Assembly: GCF_008806595.1 (NCBI RefSeq)
Contig: NZ_VZRB01000001.1
Coordinates: 403,433-467,432 of the forward strand
Length of the DNA: 64,000 bases
Direction of reading: 5' to 3'
From: Streptomyces luteolifulvus
GTDB lineage: Bacteria; Actinomycetota; Actinomycetes; Streptomycetales; Streptomycetaceae
This document shows positions 1-12,294 of the stretch, piece after piece. Below the pieces are notes generated by a model. It was not told where the DNA came from and did no database searches. It saw only the letters and a list, made by a program, of their open reading frames with translations. Positions within the stretch are counted from its first letter, which is position 1, and each line of letters opens with the position of its first letter. Both the position numbers and the translations under genes were made by a program.

Positions 1-95
1 AGGAGTTCTCCACGGACGAGTCGCCCTCGTTCGTCAACGGCCTGCTCGGCCGTCTGAAGGACCTGAAGCCCTCGCTGCGCCGGGACGAGGCATAA
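1..95 (+). CDS. nusB: Transcription antitermination factor NusB, C-terminal end (5' truncated)
   Basis: The window opens inside a reading frame whose first complete codon is at position 3 and which ends at TAA 93-95. About 30 codons are visible; they read EFSTDESPSFVNGLLGRLKD and end LRRDEA. The pattern S-x-x-S-x-x-FVNGLLG is the conserved C-terminal helix of NusB, the RNA-binding protein that with S10/NusE promotes antitermination on rRNA operons. A strong hairpin terminator follows at 115-160, and bldD lies convergently just beyond it, which matches the nusB-bldD order known in Streptomyces. Only the 3' end is here, so the call rests on a short segment plus context. Confidence 0.8.
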   Translation, partial: EFSTDESPSFVNGLLGRLKDLKPSLRRDEA

Positions 96-114
96 CAAGA
101 CGCCAGAGGCACGA

Positions 115-160
115 AACGCCCGAGGGCCCGCAGCGTGACTGCTGCGGGCCCTCGGGCGTT
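115..160 (+). terminator. Intrinsic terminator of nusB
   Basis: A perfect 19-bp stem (115-133 with 142-160, starting AACGCCCGAGGG) closes an 8-nt loop twenty bases after the nusB stop codon. The downstream strand continues TTCCT rather than a long T tract, as is usual in high-G+C actinobacteria. Confidence 0.8.
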
Positions 161-194
161 CCTGTACCTCCGAGGCCCGGGAAGGCCGCAGAAA

Positions 195-240
195 GCCGCC
201 GGGATGGCCGGAACCGTGAAGTTCCGGCCACCCCGGCGGC
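195..240 (-). terminator. Terminator hairpin downstream of bldD
   Basis: A 20-bp stem with one mismatch (195-214 with 221-240, loop CGTGAA) lies 19 bp past the bldD stop. On the minus strand it is followed by TTTCTG. It sits back to back with the nusB terminator, so transcription is blocked from both convergent sides. Confidence 0.75.
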
Positions 241-258
241 ACGTTTCTGCTGTGTCGG

Positions 259-759
259 TCAGCCCTCCTCGTGGGAGACCGCGCGGCGGGCGTCCGCATC
301 CAGCACGCCCCAGCTGATCAGCTGCTCGGTGAGGACCGACGGCGACTGGTCGTAGATGACGGCGAGTGTGCGCAGGTCGTCCTGGCGGATCGACAGCACC
401 TTGCCGTTGTAGTCACCGCGCTGGGACTGGATCGTCGCCGCGTACCGCTGGAGGGGACCGGCCTTCTCGGCCGGCACATGGGCCAGCCGCTCCAGGTCCA
501 GGACCAGCTTCGGCGGAGGCTCGGCGGCCCCGCCCGGCGTGGTGCCCGGAAGCAGCTCCTGCACGGGGACACCGTAGAAATCCGCCAGTTCGGCAAGGCG
601 CTGTACGGTCACGGCGCGGTCACCGCGCTCGTACGACCCGACCACGACCGCCTTCCAGCGTCCCTGGGACTTCTCCTCGACACCGTGAAGGGAAAGGCCC
701 TGCTGGGTGCGGATGGCCCGGAGCTTGGCCCCGAGCTGTTTGGCGTATTCGCTGGACAT
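259..759 (-). CDS. bldD: BldD, c-di-GMP-responsive master repressor of development
   Basis: 166 aa. BldD is the Streptomyces repressor that, as a dimer bound by tetrameric c-di-GMP, holds sporulation genes off during vegetative growth. The N-terminal part (about residues 5-70) is an HTH_3/XRE-type domain with SLHGVEEKSQGRWKAVVVGS and ERGDRAVTVQRLAELADFYG. The C-terminal domain (about 80-166) carries the RxD-x8-RxxD c-di-GMP-binding motif, visible here as RGDYNGKVLSIRQDD. The start chosen is ATG at 759 (MSSEYAK), with GGGGAGC about 5 bases upstream; an open frame extends 18 codons further upstream but has no ribosome binding site and would overlap the promoter. Divergent from pyrR and convergent with nusB. 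Length and sequence fit the family closely. Confidence 0.96.
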   Translation of the reverse strand: MSSEYAKQLGAKLRAIRTQQGLSLHGVEEKSQGRWKAVVVGSYERGDRAVTVQRLAELADFYGVPVQELLPGTTPGGAAEPPPKLVLDLERLAHVPAEKAGPLQRYAATIQSQRGDYNGKVLSIRQDDLRTLAVIYDQSPSVLTEQLISWGVLDADARRAVSHEEG

Positions 760-803
760 ATAGCTCCCCGGACACTGTGCGAACGCGGCCAGGCCGCGCG
801 GCT

Positions 804-837
804 GGTAACTCACTGTGAGGTTACGCAGCGTTACTCT
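804..837. promoter_or_regulatory. Candidate BldD autoregulatory operator
   Basis: In the bldD-pyrR spacer the minus strand reads AGTAACGCTGCGTAACC and then AGTGAGTTACC. These resemble tandem half-sites of the published BldD consensus AGTnA-(n)-TnACT, and BldD is known to repress its own promoter. The motif match is by eye and the second half-sites are imperfect. Confidence 0.5.
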
Positions 838-966
838 GCTGCGTCAAGCCGAATGGTCCGCACCGACGCTTCCGTGACCGGTGGTGGCCGATTACGCCAA
901 GGGGGTGATCAGGGCTCTCGCCCGGACCTGCTACCGTTGGTGGCGCAATTTCGACGTCCTTTAAGG

Positions 967-984
967 TCCGTCCCGTGAGGCGGA
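967..984 (+). promoter_or_regulatory. PyrR-binding RNA hairpin in the pyr leader
   Basis: The sequence TCCGTCCCGTGAGGCGGA forms a hairpin (TCCG 967-970 with CGGA 981-984) whose loop region contains UCCCGUGAGGC, matching the PyrR binding-loop consensus UCCNGNGAGGY. It ends two bases before the AAGGAGG ribosome binding site (986-992) of pyrR. In mycobacteria PyrR bound to UMP represses translation at such a site, so the same mechanism is inferred here: with high UMP, PyrR would mask the ribosome binding site of its own gene and of the coupled operon. Confidence 0.75.
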
Positions 985-1002
985 GAAGGAGGTCCGTTTC
1001 GT

Positions 1003-1569
1003 ATGGACAAGCAGGACACGCAGCACTCCGATGCGCGGCCCGTTCTCGAAGGCCCCGACATCGCGCGCGTGCTGACCCGCATCGCCCACGAGATCGTCGA
1101 GCGCGCCAAGGGCGCCGACGACGTGGTGCTCCTCGGCATTCCGACCCGGGGCGTCTTCCTCGCCCAGCGGCTCGCCGCCAAGCTCGAGCAGATCACCGAC
1201 CGCAAGATCCCGGTCGGCTCCCTCGACATCACCATGTACCGCGACGACCTGCGCATGCAGCCGCCGCGTGCGCTGGCCCGCACCGAGATCCCCGGTGACG
1301 GCGTCGACGGCAGACTGGTCGTCCTCGTCGACGACGTGCTCTTCTCCGGCCGCACCATCCGCGCCGCCCTCGACGCCCTGGGCGACATCGGCCGGCCCCG
1401 CGCGGTGCAGCTCGCGGTCCTCGTCGACCGCGGCCACCGCGAACTGCCCATCCGCGCCGACTACGTCGGCAAGAACCTCCCCACGTCGCTGCGGGAGACG
1501 GTCAAGGTCCAGCTCGCCGAGGAGGACGGTCGCGACACCGTGCTGCTCGGTGTGAAGCCGACCCAGTAG
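1003..1569 (+). CDS. pyrR: PyrR, pyrimidine operon RNA-binding regulator / uracil phosphoribosyltransferase
   Basis: 188 aa. PyrR senses UMP/UTP against PRPP and binds pyr mRNA; most members also convert uracil plus PRPP to UMP. The PRTase fold is clear, with the PRPP loop [19 protein letters not shown] at about residues 105-123 and the conserved [10 protein letters not shown] segment near 45. Start ATG 1003 follows AAGGAGG with 10-nt spacing. It is the first gene of the pyr cluster, and the hairpin just upstream fits a PyrR-binding site, so autoregulation is expected. Length is normal for the family (about 180-190 aa). Confidence 0.95.
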   Translation: MDKQDTQHSDARPVLEGPDIARVLTRIAHEIVERAKGADDVVLLGIPTRGVFLAQRLAAKLEQITDRKIPVGSLDITMYRDDLRMQPPRALARTEIPGDGVDGRLVVLVDDVLFSGRTIRAALDALGDIGRPRAVQLAVLVDRGHRELPIRADYVGKNLPTSLRETVKVQLAEEDGRDTVLLGVKPTQ

Positions 1570-1579
1570 CAGACGGATC

Positions 1580-1600
1580 GCGTACGACGCTGTCGTACGC
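1580..1600 (+). repeat. Perfect hairpin in the pyrR-pyrB spacer
   Basis: GCGTACGAC (1580-1588) and GTCGTACGC (1592-1600) form a perfect 9-bp stem with a GCT triloop, 11 bases after the pyrR stop. There is no T tract, so it may be an mRNA-processing or stabilising element rather than a terminator. Confidence 0.55.
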
Positions 1601-1665
1601 CGCATCGGCACGCCTGCGCCTGCCCGGAATCTCCCGAACACGAACTGCCTTACGGAGCCTGAAAG

Positions 1666-2643
1666 ATGCAGCGTCATCTCATCTCGGCCGCCGACCTCAC
1701 CCGTGACGACGCCGTCCTGATCCTCGACACCGCCGAGGAGATGGCCCGGGTCGCCGACCGGCCGATCAAGAAACTGCCGACCCTGCGCGGCCGCACCGTC
1801 GTCAACCTCTTCTTCGAGGACTCGACCCGCACCCGGATCTCCTTCGAAGCCGCCGAGAAGCGGCTCTCCGCGGATGTCATCAACTTCTCCGCCAAGGGTT
1901 CGAGCGTGTCCAAGGGCGAGTCCCTCAAGGACACGGCCCAGACCCTGGAGGCCATGGGCGTCGACGCCGTCGTCATCCGGCACGGCGCCTCCGGAGCCCC
2001 CTACCGGCTCGCCAACTCCGGCTGGATCGACGCCGCCGTCATCAACGCCGGCGACGGCACCCACCAGCACCCCACGCAGGCCCTGCTCGACGCCTTCACA
2101 ATGCGCCGCCGGCTGGTCGGACGCGACGCCGGCATAGGGCAGGACCTCGCGGGCAGGCGCATCACGATCGTCGGCGACGTCCTGCACAGCCGGGTCGCGC
2201 GCTCCAACGTCGACCTGCTGCACACCCTCGGCGCCGAGGTCACCCTCGTCGCGCCGCCGACCCTGGTGCCGGTCGGCGTCGAGACCTGGCCGTGCGAGGT
2301 GTCGTACGACCTCGACAGCACGCTGCCGAAGACCGACGCGGTGATGATGCTGCGGGTCCAGCGCGAGCGGATGAACGCGGCGTTCTTCCCGACCGAGCGC
2401 GAGTACTCGCGGCGCTACGGCCTCGACGGCGACCGCATGGCGAAGATGCCCGAGCACGCCATCGTGATGCACCCCGGCCCGATGGTCCGCGGCATGGAGA
2501 TCACCGCCGAGGTCGCCGACTCCGAGCGCTGCACCGTCGTCGAGCAGGTCGCAAACGGAGTCTCCATCCGGATGGCCGTCCTGTATCTGCTGCTCGGTGG
2601 AAACGAGCCGGCCGTCGCCCACACCCGTACCGAGGAGAAGTAA
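1666..2643 (+). CDS. pyrB: Aspartate carbamoyltransferase catalytic subunit
   Basis: 325 aa. PyrB condenses carbamoyl phosphate and L-aspartate to N-carbamoyl-aspartate, the committed step of UMP synthesis. The carbamoyl-phosphate motif [13 protein letters not shown] (about residues 48-60) and the HPTQALLD motif (about 138-145) are intact, as is the C-terminal [14 protein letters not shown] 1666 is preceded by CGGAG. No pyrI regulatory subunit gene is nearby, which is normal for actinobacteria. It sits 96 bp after pyrR and 5 bp before pyrC, so co-transcription is likely. Confidence 0.96.
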   Translation: MQRHLISAADLTRDDAVLILDTAEEMARVADRPIKKLPTLRGRTVVNLFFEDSTRTRISFEAAEKRLSADVINFSAKGSSVSKGESLKDTAQTLEAMGVDAVVIRHGASGAPYRLANSGWIDAAVINAGDGTHQHPTQALLDAFTMRRRLVGRDAGIGQDLAGRRITIVGDVLHSRVARSNVDLLHTLGAEVTLVAPPTLVPVGVETWPCEVSYDLDSTLPKTDAVMMLRVQRERMNAAFFPTEREYSRRYGLDGDRMAKMPEHAIVMHPGPMVRGMEITAEVADSERCTVVEQVANGVSIRMAVLYLLLGGNEPAVAHTRTEEK

Positions 2644-2648
2644 GACAG

Positions 2649-3935
2649 ATGAGCAAGATCCTGATCCGCGGTGCGAAGGTGCTCGGCGGCGAGCCGCAGG
2701 ACGTCCTGATCGACGGCACCACCATCGCCGAGGTGGGCGCCGGTCTGTCCGCCGAGGGCGCCGAGGTCGTCGAGGCCGGCGGCAAGCTGCTCCTGCCGGG
2801 CCTGGTCGATCTGCACACCCATCTGCGCGAGCCCGGCCGCGAGGACTCCGAGACCGTCCTCACCGGCACGCGCGCGGCCGCCTCCGGCGGCTACACGGCC
2901 GTCTTCGCCATGGCCAACACCTTCCCGGTCGCCGACACCGCCGGTGTCGTCGAGCAGGTCTACCGGCTCGGCCAGCAGCACGGCTACTGCGATGTGCAGC
3001 CGATCGGTGCCGTCACCGTCGGCCTGGAGGGCAGGAAGCTCGCCGAGCTGGGCGCCATGCACGAGTCGGCGGCCGGAGTCACCGTCTTCTCCGACGACGG
3101 CAAGTGCGTCGACGACGCGGTGATCATGCGGCGGGCGCTGGAGTACGTGAAGGCCTTCGGCGGTGTCGTCGCCCAGCACGCGCAGGAGCCGCGGCTGACC
3201 GAGGGCGCCCAGATGAACGAGGGCATCGTCTCCGCCGAGCTGGGGCTCGGGGGCTGGCCCGCGGTGGCCGAGGAGTCGATCATCGCCCGGGACGTGCTGC
3301 TCGCCGAGCACGTCGGCTCCCGCGTCCACATCTGCCACCTGTCGACCGCCGGCTCCGTCGAGATCGTGCGCTGGGCCAAGTCCCGCGGCATCGACGTCAC
3401 CGCCGAGGTCACCCCGCATCACCTCCTGCTCACCGACGAGCTGGTGCGGACGTACAACCCGGTCTACAAGGTCAACCCGCCGCTGCGCACCGAGCGTGAT
3501 GTGCTCGCCCTGCGCGAGGCGCTCGCCGACGGCACGATCGACATCGTCGCCACCGACCACGCCCCGCACCCGCACGAGGACAAGGACTGCGAGTGGGCCG
3601 CGGCCGCCATGGGCATGGTCGGGCTGGAGACCGCGCTGTCGGTGGTCCAGGAGACGATGGTCGACACCGGACTGCTCGACTGGGCGGGTGTCGCCGACCG
3701 CATGTCCTTCACGCCCGCGCGGATCGGCGGGGCGAAGGGCCACGGCCGTCCCGTCTCGGCAGGTGAGCCCGCCAACCTCACCCTCGTCGACACGGCATAC
3801 CGTGGGTCGGTGGACCCCGCGGGCTTCGCCTCGCGCAGCCGCAACACCCCGTACGCGGGCCGCGAGCTGCCGGGCCGGGTCACCCACACTTGGCTCCGGG
3901 GCAAGGCCACGCTCGTCGACGGGAAGCTCACGTGA
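2649..3935 (+). CDS. pyrC: Dihydroorotase (class I)
   Basis: 428 aa. PyrC cyclises N-carbamoyl-aspartate to dihydroorotate. It is a zinc amidohydrolase: the metal-binding [10 protein letters not shown] motif (about residues 57-66) and the C-terminal [12 protein letters not shown] are present, together with histidines in QHAQEP and [10 protein letters not shown] 2649 begins five bases after the pyrB stop. The stop overlaps the GTG of the next gene (GTGA, 3932-3935), which indicates translational coupling. Size matches the roughly 430-residue class I family that partners with PyrB in many bacteria. Confidence 0.96.
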   Translation: MSKILIRGAKVLGGEPQDVLIDGTTIAEVGAGLSAEGAEVVEAGGKLLLPGLVDLHTHLREPGREDSETVLTGTRAAASGGYTAVFAMANTFPVADTAGVVEQVYRLGQQHGYCDVQPIGAVTVGLEGRKLAELGAMHESAAGVTVFSDDGKCVDDAVIMRRALEYVKAFGGVVAQHAQEPRLTEGAQMNEGIVSAELGLGGWPAVAEESIIARDVLLAEHVGSRVHICHLSTAGSVEIVRWAKSRGIDVTAEVTPHHLLLTDELVRTYNPVYKVNPPLRTERDVLALREALADGTIDIVATDHAPHPHEDKDCEWAAAAMGMVGLETALSVVQETMVDTGLLDWAGVADRMSFTPARIGGAKGHGRPVSAGEPANLTLVDTAYRGSVDPAGFASRSRNTPYAGRELPGRVTHTWLRGKATLVDGKLT

Positions 3936-4498
3936 CACCTGTACTCCTGCTGGCCGCCGAGAAGGAATCGGCTCAGGTCACCGACTGGGCCGGCCGTATC
4001 GGCTGGCTCGTCGGACTCGCCCTCTTCGTCGCGCTCGTGTACTGGCTGATGCGCGAGGGCTGGAAGTGGCGCGGCACGCTCCAGGGCGACCTGCCCGAGC
4101 TGCCCACCGCGCCGGAGAACACCGGCCCGGTGAAACTGAGCATGAGCGGCCGCTACCACGGCTCCACCACCGCCGGTCAGTGGCTGGACCGCATCGTGGC
4201 GCACGGCCTCGGCACCCGCAGCCGCGTCGAGCTCACGCTGACCGGCGCGGGACTGGATGTCGTACGCCCCGGCGCGACCGACTTCTTCGTGCCCGCCGCC
4301 GCGCTGCGCGAGGCCCGGCTCGACAAGGGCATCGCCGGCAAGGTCCTGACCGAGGGCGGCCTCCTCGTCGTGACCTGGGAGCACGGCGAGAGGCTGATCG
4401 ACTCCGGGTTCCGCTCCGACCGCGCGGCCGAGCACCACGCGTGGGCCGACGCCATCAACTCCATGATCAACAAGACGGAAACGGAAGGCGCACGATGA
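3932..4498 (+). CDS. PH-like domain membrane protein embedded in the pyr operon
   Basis: 188 aa, function unknown. One transmembrane segment lies near residues 21-40 ([20 protein letters not shown]), followed by a cytoplasmic region with [27 protein letters not shown] and LLVVTWEHG, resembling bacterial pleckstrin-homology-like domains of the PH-like/YdjO type. The GTG start at 3932 overlaps the pyrC stop by four bases and the TGA overlaps the carA ATG, so it is translated as part of the operon. The same small gene occupies this position in other Streptomyces as I recall them. No role in pyrimidine synthesis is known; membrane anchoring of the pathway is only speculation. Confidence 0.85.
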   Translation: MTPVLLLAAEKESAQVTDWAGRIGWLVGLALFVALVYWLMREGWKWRGTLQGDLPELPTAPENTGPVKLSMSGRYHGSTTAGQWLDRIVAHGLGTRSRVELTLTGAGLDVVRPGATDFFVPAAALREARLDKGIAGKVLTEGGLLVVTWEHGERLIDSGFRSDRAAEHHAWADAINSMINKTETEGAR

Positions 4499-5644
4499 CG
4501 ACCTCCACAAGGGGAGCCTCGAAGGTTCCCGCGGTACTCGTCCTGGAGGACGGCCGGATCTTCCACGGCCGTGCCTACGGGGCCGTGGGGGTGACCTTCG
4601 GCGAGGCCGTGTTCTCGACGGGCATGACCGGCTACCAGGAGACCCTCACCGACCCGTCGTACCACCGCCAGGTCGTCGTGATGACCGCCCCGCACGTCGG
4701 CAACACCGGCGTCAACGACGACGACCCCGAGTCGCAGCGGATCTGGGTGTCCGGATACGTGGTGCGCGACCCCGCGCGCGTGCCCTCCAACTGGCGCGCC
4801 AAGCGGTCGCTGGACGAGGAGCTGCGCCACCAGGGCGTCGTCGGTATCAGCGGGATCGACACCCGTGCGCTGACCCGGCACCTGCGCGAGCGCGGCGCCA
4901 TGCGCGTCGGCATCTTCTCCGGCAACGCGCTGCCCGACGAGGGCACCATGCTCGCCGAGGTGCGCCAGGCCCCCGAGATGAAGGGCGCCGACCTGTCGGC
5001 GGAGGTCGCCACCAAGGAGCCCTACGTCGTTCCGGCCATCGGCGAGAAGAAGTTCACCGTCGCCGCCGTCGACCTCGGTATCAAGGGCATGACCCCGCAC
5101 CGCATGGCCGAGCGCGGCATCGAGGTGCATGTGCTGCCGGCCACCGCGAGCGTCGAGGACGTGTACGCGGTGCAGCCCGACGGCGTGTTCTTCTCCAACG
5201 GTCCGGGCGACCCGGCCACAGCCGATCACCCGGTCTCCGTGATGCAGGCGGTGCTGGAGCGCGGCACGCCACTGTTCGGCATCTGCTTCGGCAACCAGAT
5301 CCTCGGCCGCGCCCTCGGCTTCGGCACCTACAAGCTGAAGTACGGCCACCGCGGCATCAACCAGCCGGTGCAGGACCGTACGACCGGCAAGGTCGAGGTC
5401 ACCGCGCACAACCACGGCTTCGCCGTCGACGCCCCGCTCGACAAGGTCTCCGAGACCCCCTACGGCCGCGCCGAGGTCTCCCACGTCTGCCTCAACGACA
5501 ACGTGGTGGAGGGGCTCCAGCTCCTCGACCGGCCGGCCTTCAGCGTCCAGTACCACCCCGAAGCGGCAGCGGGCCCGCACGACGCCGCCTACCTGTTCGA
5601 CCGCTTCACATCTTTGATGAACACTGTCCTGATGGAGGGCCAGC

Positions 5645-5652
<8 letters not shown>
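4495..5652 (+). CDS. carA: Carbamoyl-phosphate synthase small (glutaminase) subunit
   Basis: 385 aa. CarA releases ammonia from glutamine and passes it to CarB. The N-terminal CPSase_sm_chain domain (about 12-140, [26 protein letters not shown]) is followed by a class I glutamine amidotransferase domain with the nucleophile in [12 protein letters not shown] (Cys near residue 262) and the His/Glu pair in [17 protein letters not shown] 4495 overlaps the preceding stop (ATGA) and the gene overlaps carB by 8 bp. Complete and of normal length. Carbamoyl phosphate made here serves both pyrimidine and arginine synthesis. Confidence 0.97.
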
Positions 5653-8953
<3,301 letters not shown>

Positions 8954-8960
8954 CAGCCCT

Positions 8961-8990
8961 GAGGGGGACATCGGAAACGGTGTCCCCCTC
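8961..8990 (+). terminator. Hairpin after carB
   Basis: GAGGGGGACA (8961-8970) and TGTCCCCCTC (8981-8990) form a perfect 10-bp stem around a 10-nt loop, eight bases past the carB stop and just before pyrD. It could be a terminator or an attenuating element that lowers pyrD-pyrF expression relative to carB. Confidence 0.65.
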
Positions 8991-9023
8991 TTCGTGAGGA
9001 CACCCCGTCTTCGTGAGGACACC
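8990..9023 (+). repeat. Short direct repeat in front of pyrD
   Basis: CTTCGTGAGGACACC occurs at 8990-9004 and again at 9009-9023, immediately before the pyrD ATG. Each copy carries the GTGAGGA segment that serves as the ribosome binding site; only the second is positioned to be used. It looks like a recent small tandem duplication. Confidence 0.7.
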
Positions 9024-10130
9024 ATGTACAAGTTCTTCTTCACCCTCGTCTTCAAGCGGATGGATCCCGAGCGGGCGCACCACCTCGCCTTCCGCTGGAT
9101 CCGGCTCGCCGCCCGCGTCCCGGTGCTGCGTACGTTCGTCGCGGCCGCGCTCGCGCCCCGCTACAAAGAACTGCGCACCGAGGCGTTCGGGCTGCGCATG
9201 CACGGGCCCTTCGGGCTCGCCGCCGGCTTCGACAAGAACGCCGTCGCCATCGACGGCATGTCGATGCTCGGCTTCGACCATGTCGAGATCGGCACGGTGA
9301 CGGGGGAGCCGCAGCCGGGCAACCCCAAGAAGCGGCTGTTCCGCCTCGTCGCCGACCGGGCGCTGATCAACCGGATGGGCTTCAACAACGACGGCTCCCT
9401 GGCCGTGGCCGCCCGCCTGGCCTCCCGTACTCCCGTGTTCCGGACCGTGGTCGGCGTCAACATCGGCAAGACCAAGGTCGTACCGGAGGCGGAGGCCGTG
9501 GCCGACTATGTGAAGTCGGCCGAGCGGCTGGCGCCGTACGCCGACTACCTGGTCGTGAATGTCTCCTCCCCGAATACGCCCGGACTGCGCAACCTCCAGG
9601 CGACCGAGGCGCTGCGCCCGCTGCTGACCGCGGTGCGCGAGGCCGCCGACCGTACGGTCGGGACGCGCCGCGTCCCGCTCCTGGTGAAGATCGCCCCGGA
9701 CCTCGCGGACGAGGACGTCGATGCCGTCGCCGACCTGGCCGTCGAGCTGGGCCTGGACGGGATCATCGCCACGAACACCACCATCGCGCGCGACGGACTC
9801 GGTCTGGAATCCAAACCCTCCCTGGTCAAGGAGGCCGGCGGACTGTCCGGCGCCCCCCTCAAGGCGCGCTCCCTGGAGGTGCTGCGCCGCCTCTACGCGC
9901 GCGTGGGCGACCGGATCACCCTCGTGGGCGTCGGCGGCGTCGAGAACGCGGAGGACGCCTGGCAGCGCATCCTGGCGGGCGCCACGCTGGTACAGGGGTA
10001 CAGCGCCTTCATCTACGAGGGGCCCTTCTGGAACCGCGCCCTGCACAAGGGGCTCGCCGCCCGCCTCCGCACGAGCCCGTACGCCACGCTTGCCGACGCG
10101 GTCGGCGCCGACGTAAGGAAGACGGCATGA
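9024..10130 (+). CDS. pyrD: Dihydroorotate dehydrogenase, quinone-dependent (class 2)
   Basis: 368 aa. PyrD oxidises dihydroorotate to orotate with FMN and passes electrons to the membrane quinone pool. An N-terminal amphipathic segment ([16 protein letters not shown]) is typical of membrane-associated class 2 enzymes. Motifs [28 protein letters not shown] (with the catalytic serine of class 2) and LIKIAPDL-like [10 protein letters not shown] are present, as is the C-terminal [12 protein letters not shown] phosphate site. ATG 9024 lies 7 nt after GTGAGGA. The stop overlaps the pyrF start (ATGA). Confidence 0.96.
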   Translation: MYKFFFTLVFKRMDPERAHHLAFRWIRLAARVPVLRTFVAAALAPRYKELRTEAFGLRMHGPFGLAAGFDKNAVAIDGMSMLGFDHVEIGTVTGEPQPGNPKKRLFRLVADRALINRMGFNNDGSLAVAARLASRTPVFRTVVGVNIGKTKVVPEAEAVADYVKSAERLAPYADYLVVNVSSPNTPGLRNLQATEALRPLLTAVREAADRTVGTRRVPLLVKIAPDLADEDVDAVADLAVELGLDGIIATNTTIARDGLGLESKPSLVKEAGGLSGAPLKARSLEVLRRLYARVGDRITLVGVGGVENAEDAWQRILAGATLVQGYSAFIYEGPFWNRALHKGLAARLRTSPYATLADAVGADVRKTA

Positions 10131-10972
10131 CGCATCTGGAACCCTTCGGCGCGCGTCTGCGCCGGGCCATGGACGAGCGCGGCCCGCTGTGCGTCGGGAT
10201 CGATCCGCATGCCTCCCTGCTCGCCGAGTGGGGCCTGAAGGACGACATCGCGGGGCTGGAGCGGTTCAGCCGCACCGTCGTCGAGGCGATGGCCGACCGG
10301 ATCGCCGTCCTGAAGCCGCAGAGCGCCTTCTTCGAGCGGTTCGGGTCGCGCGGGGTCGCCGTCCTGGAGAAGTCGGTCGAGGAGGCGCGGGCGGCCGGTG
10401 CGCTGGTCGTGATGGACGCCAAGCGGGGCGACATCGGCTCGACGATGGCCGCGTACGCCGAGTCCTTCCTGCACAAGGACTCCCCGCTGTTCTCGGACGC
10501 CCTCACCGTCTCGCCGTACCTCGGCTACGGATCGCTGTCTCCCGCCGTCGCCCTCGCGCGGGAGAGCGGCGCCGGCCTGTTCGTCCTCGCGCTGACCTCC
10601 AACCCGGAGGGCGGGGAGGTCCAGCACGCGGTCCGCGCGGACGGCCGGACCGTGGGCGCGACGATGCTGGCCCACCTGGCCGCCGAAAACCTGGGGGAGG
10701 AGCCCATGGGCTCCTTCGGTGCGGTCGTCGGCGCCACGCTCGGCGACCTGTCGTCCTACGACCTGGACATCAACGGGCCGCTTCTCGCGCCCGGCATCGG
10801 CGCCCAGGGGGCGACCCCGGCCGATCTTCCCGGGGTCTTCGGTACGGCGGTGCGCAATGTCGTCCCGAACGTCAGCCGGGGGGTGCTGCGGCACGGTCCC
10901 GACGTAGGAGCGCTGCGCAGGGCCGCTGAGCGCTTCGCGGAGGAGATCCGGGCCGCCGTGGCAGCCGCCTGA
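10127..10972 (+). CDS. pyrF: Orotidine 5'-phosphate decarboxylase (actinobacterial type)
   Basis: 281 aa. PyrF decarboxylates OMP to UMP, the last step of de novo synthesis. The catalytic motif [12 protein letters not shown] (about residues 97-108) contains the Asp-Lys-x-x-Asp array of the longer, 'type 2' OMPDC branch found in actinobacteria. The N-terminal LCVGIDPH and C-terminal [14 protein letters not shown] segments fit. ATG 10127 overlaps the pyrD stop by four bases, so it is translationally coupled and closes the operon. No pyrE is present in the window. Confidence 0.95.
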   Translation: MTHLEPFGARLRRAMDERGPLCVGIDPHASLLAEWGLKDDIAGLERFSRTVVEAMADRIAVLKPQSAFFERFGSRGVAVLEKSVEEARAAGALVVMDAKRGDIGSTMAAYAESFLHKDSPLFSDALTVSPYLGYGSLSPAVALARESGAGLFVLALTSNPEGGEVQHAVRADGRTVGATMLAHLAAENLGEEPMGSFGAVVGATLGDLSSYDLDINGPLLAPGIGAQGATPADLPGVFGTAVRNVVPNVSRGVLRHGPDVGALRRAAERFAEEIRAAVAAA

Positions 10973-11157
10973 GCCGTCCTGGGTGCCCGCCGGAGTCCGC
11001 CGATGAGTGATTCGGGGCCTACTTGAGTCTGGATACATCCTCAAATCCAGGGCAGTATGTCTGAAATGTCCGTCCTGACGGAGGCTGACCAGGACTTTTC
11101 CGCTGTTCTCGCTGACTCTGGCGGACTTGGCCGCTAGTCTCCGACGAGTGAGGGCAC

Positions 11158-11185
11158 CTCCCACGCCCTCAAGGCAGTGGGGGAG
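11158..11185. repeat. Short palindromic element upstream of sihF
   Basis: CTCCCACGCC and GGCAGTGGGGGAG form an imperfect hairpin around CTCAA. Very similar GTGGGGGAG...CTCCCAC palindromes are scattered through Streptomyces intergenic regions in my experience. The 309-bp spacer 10973-11281 otherwise holds only possible -10 boxes (TAGTCT at 11135, TAGGTT at 11229) and no gene. Confidence 0.45.
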
Positions 11186-11281
11186 AACGGGCAGCGTGTT
11201 GCTCGTGGCTCCCCAGGTGTGGGGCGACTAGGTTCCTCACCGGTCCGTATCCGACAGTTCAACATCCGAGGTGACGTAGGC

Positions 11282-11605
11282 GTGGCTCTTCCGCCCCTTA
11301 CCCCTGAACAGCGCGCAGCCGCGCTCGAAAAGGCCGCCGCGGCTCGCCGGGAGCGGGCCGAGGTCAAGAATCGACTCAAGCACTCCGGCGCCTCCCTGCA
11401 CGAGGTCATCAAGCAGGGCCAGGAGAACGACGTCATCGGCAAGATGAAGGTCTCCGCCCTCCTTGAGTCCCTGCCGGGCGTGGGCAAGGTCCGCGCCAAG
11501 CAGATCATGGAGCGACTGGGCATCTCCGAGAGCCGCCGCGTGCGCGGCCTCGGTTCCAACCAGATCGCCTCCCTGGAGCGTGAGTTCGGCAGCACCGGCT
11601 CCTGA
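11282..11605 (+). CDS. sihF: Integration host factor, actinobacterial type (sIHF/mIHF)
   Basis: 107 aa. This nucleoid-associated protein binds DNA without strong sequence preference, influences supercoiling and affects development and antibiotic production in Streptomyces. It is basic, alpha-helical, with [28 protein letters not shown] forming the helix-two-turns-helix DNA-binding element and a conserved C-terminal [19 protein letters not shown] 11282 ([17 protein letters not shown]) is chosen because the family begins with this sequence and GAGGTGA lies upstream; a longer open frame extends 35 codons 5' but lacks family similarity. Adjacent to gmk and rpoZ as in other actinobacteria. Confidence 0.95.
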   Translation: MALPPLTPEQRAAALEKAAAARRERAEVKNRLKHSGASLHEVIKQGQENDVIGKMKVSALLESLPGVGKVRAKQIMERLGISESRRVRGLGSNQIASLEREFGSTGS

Positions 11606-11663
11606 TCCCGGTCCTCCGGGCAAGGAGTCCCGGGCACTCCGGGATTGCTGGAATAATCGCTGC

Positions 11664-12221
11664 ATGAGTGAACGTCCGCGGCTGACCGTGCTCTCCGGCC
11701 CCTCAGGGGTCGGTAAGAGCACGGTCGTCGCCCATATGCGCAAGGAACATTCCGAGGTCTGGCTCTCGGTGTCGGCGACGACCCGGGGGCCCCGCCCCGG
11801 CGAGCGGCATGGGGTCCACTACTTCTTCGTCACCGACGAGGAGATGGACAAGCTGATCGCCAACGGCGAGCTGCTGGAGTGGGCGGAATTCGCCGGCAAC
11901 CGCTACGGCACGCCGCGTGCGGCCGTACTGGAGCACCTGGAGACCGGGGTGCCGGTTCTCCTGGAGATCGACCTCCAGGGCGCCCGGCAGGTCCGCGAGT
12001 CCATGCCCGAGGCCCAGCTGGTGTTCCTGGCCCCTCCCTCCTGGGAGGAGCTGGTGCGCAGACTCACCGGCCGGGGGACCGAGCCGCCCGAGGTGATCGA
12101 GCGCCGTCTGGACGCGGCCAAGGTCGAGCTGGCGGCCGAGCCGGAGTTCGATGCGACCCTGGTCAACACCTCCGTCGAGGACGTGGCTCGCGAGCTGCTA
12201 GCCTTGATGGACGTTGTGTGA
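11664..12221 (+). CDS. gmk: Guanylate kinase
   Basis: 185 aa. Gmk phosphorylates GMP to GDP with ATP. The P-loop [14 protein letters not shown] is at about residues 9-22, and the GMP-binding part includes [13 protein letters not shown] and DGVHYFF-like [14 protein letters not shown]. The Walker B-like [13 protein letters not shown] is intact. ATG 11664 lies only a few bases after a TAATCG box (GGAATAATCGCTGC), so the message could be leaderless or have a very short leader; no obvious Shine-Dalgarno is seen. An in-frame extension upstream overlaps sihF and is not coding. Confidence 0.95.
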   Translation: MSERPRLTVLSGPSGVGKSTVVAHMRKEHSEVWLSVSATTRGPRPGERHGVHYFFVTDEEMDKLIANGELLEWAEFAGNRYGTPRAAVLEHLETGVPVLLEIDLQGARQVRESMPEAQLVFLAPPSWEELVRRLTGRGTEPPEVIERRLDAAKVELAAEPEFDATLVNTSVEDVARELLALMDVV

Positions 12222-12294
12222 TCGTGACGGGTCTGCTTCCGCCGACTGTCTGATCACGCCGACTGAATCTTTCCCATCCATCGGAAGGTAGAGC

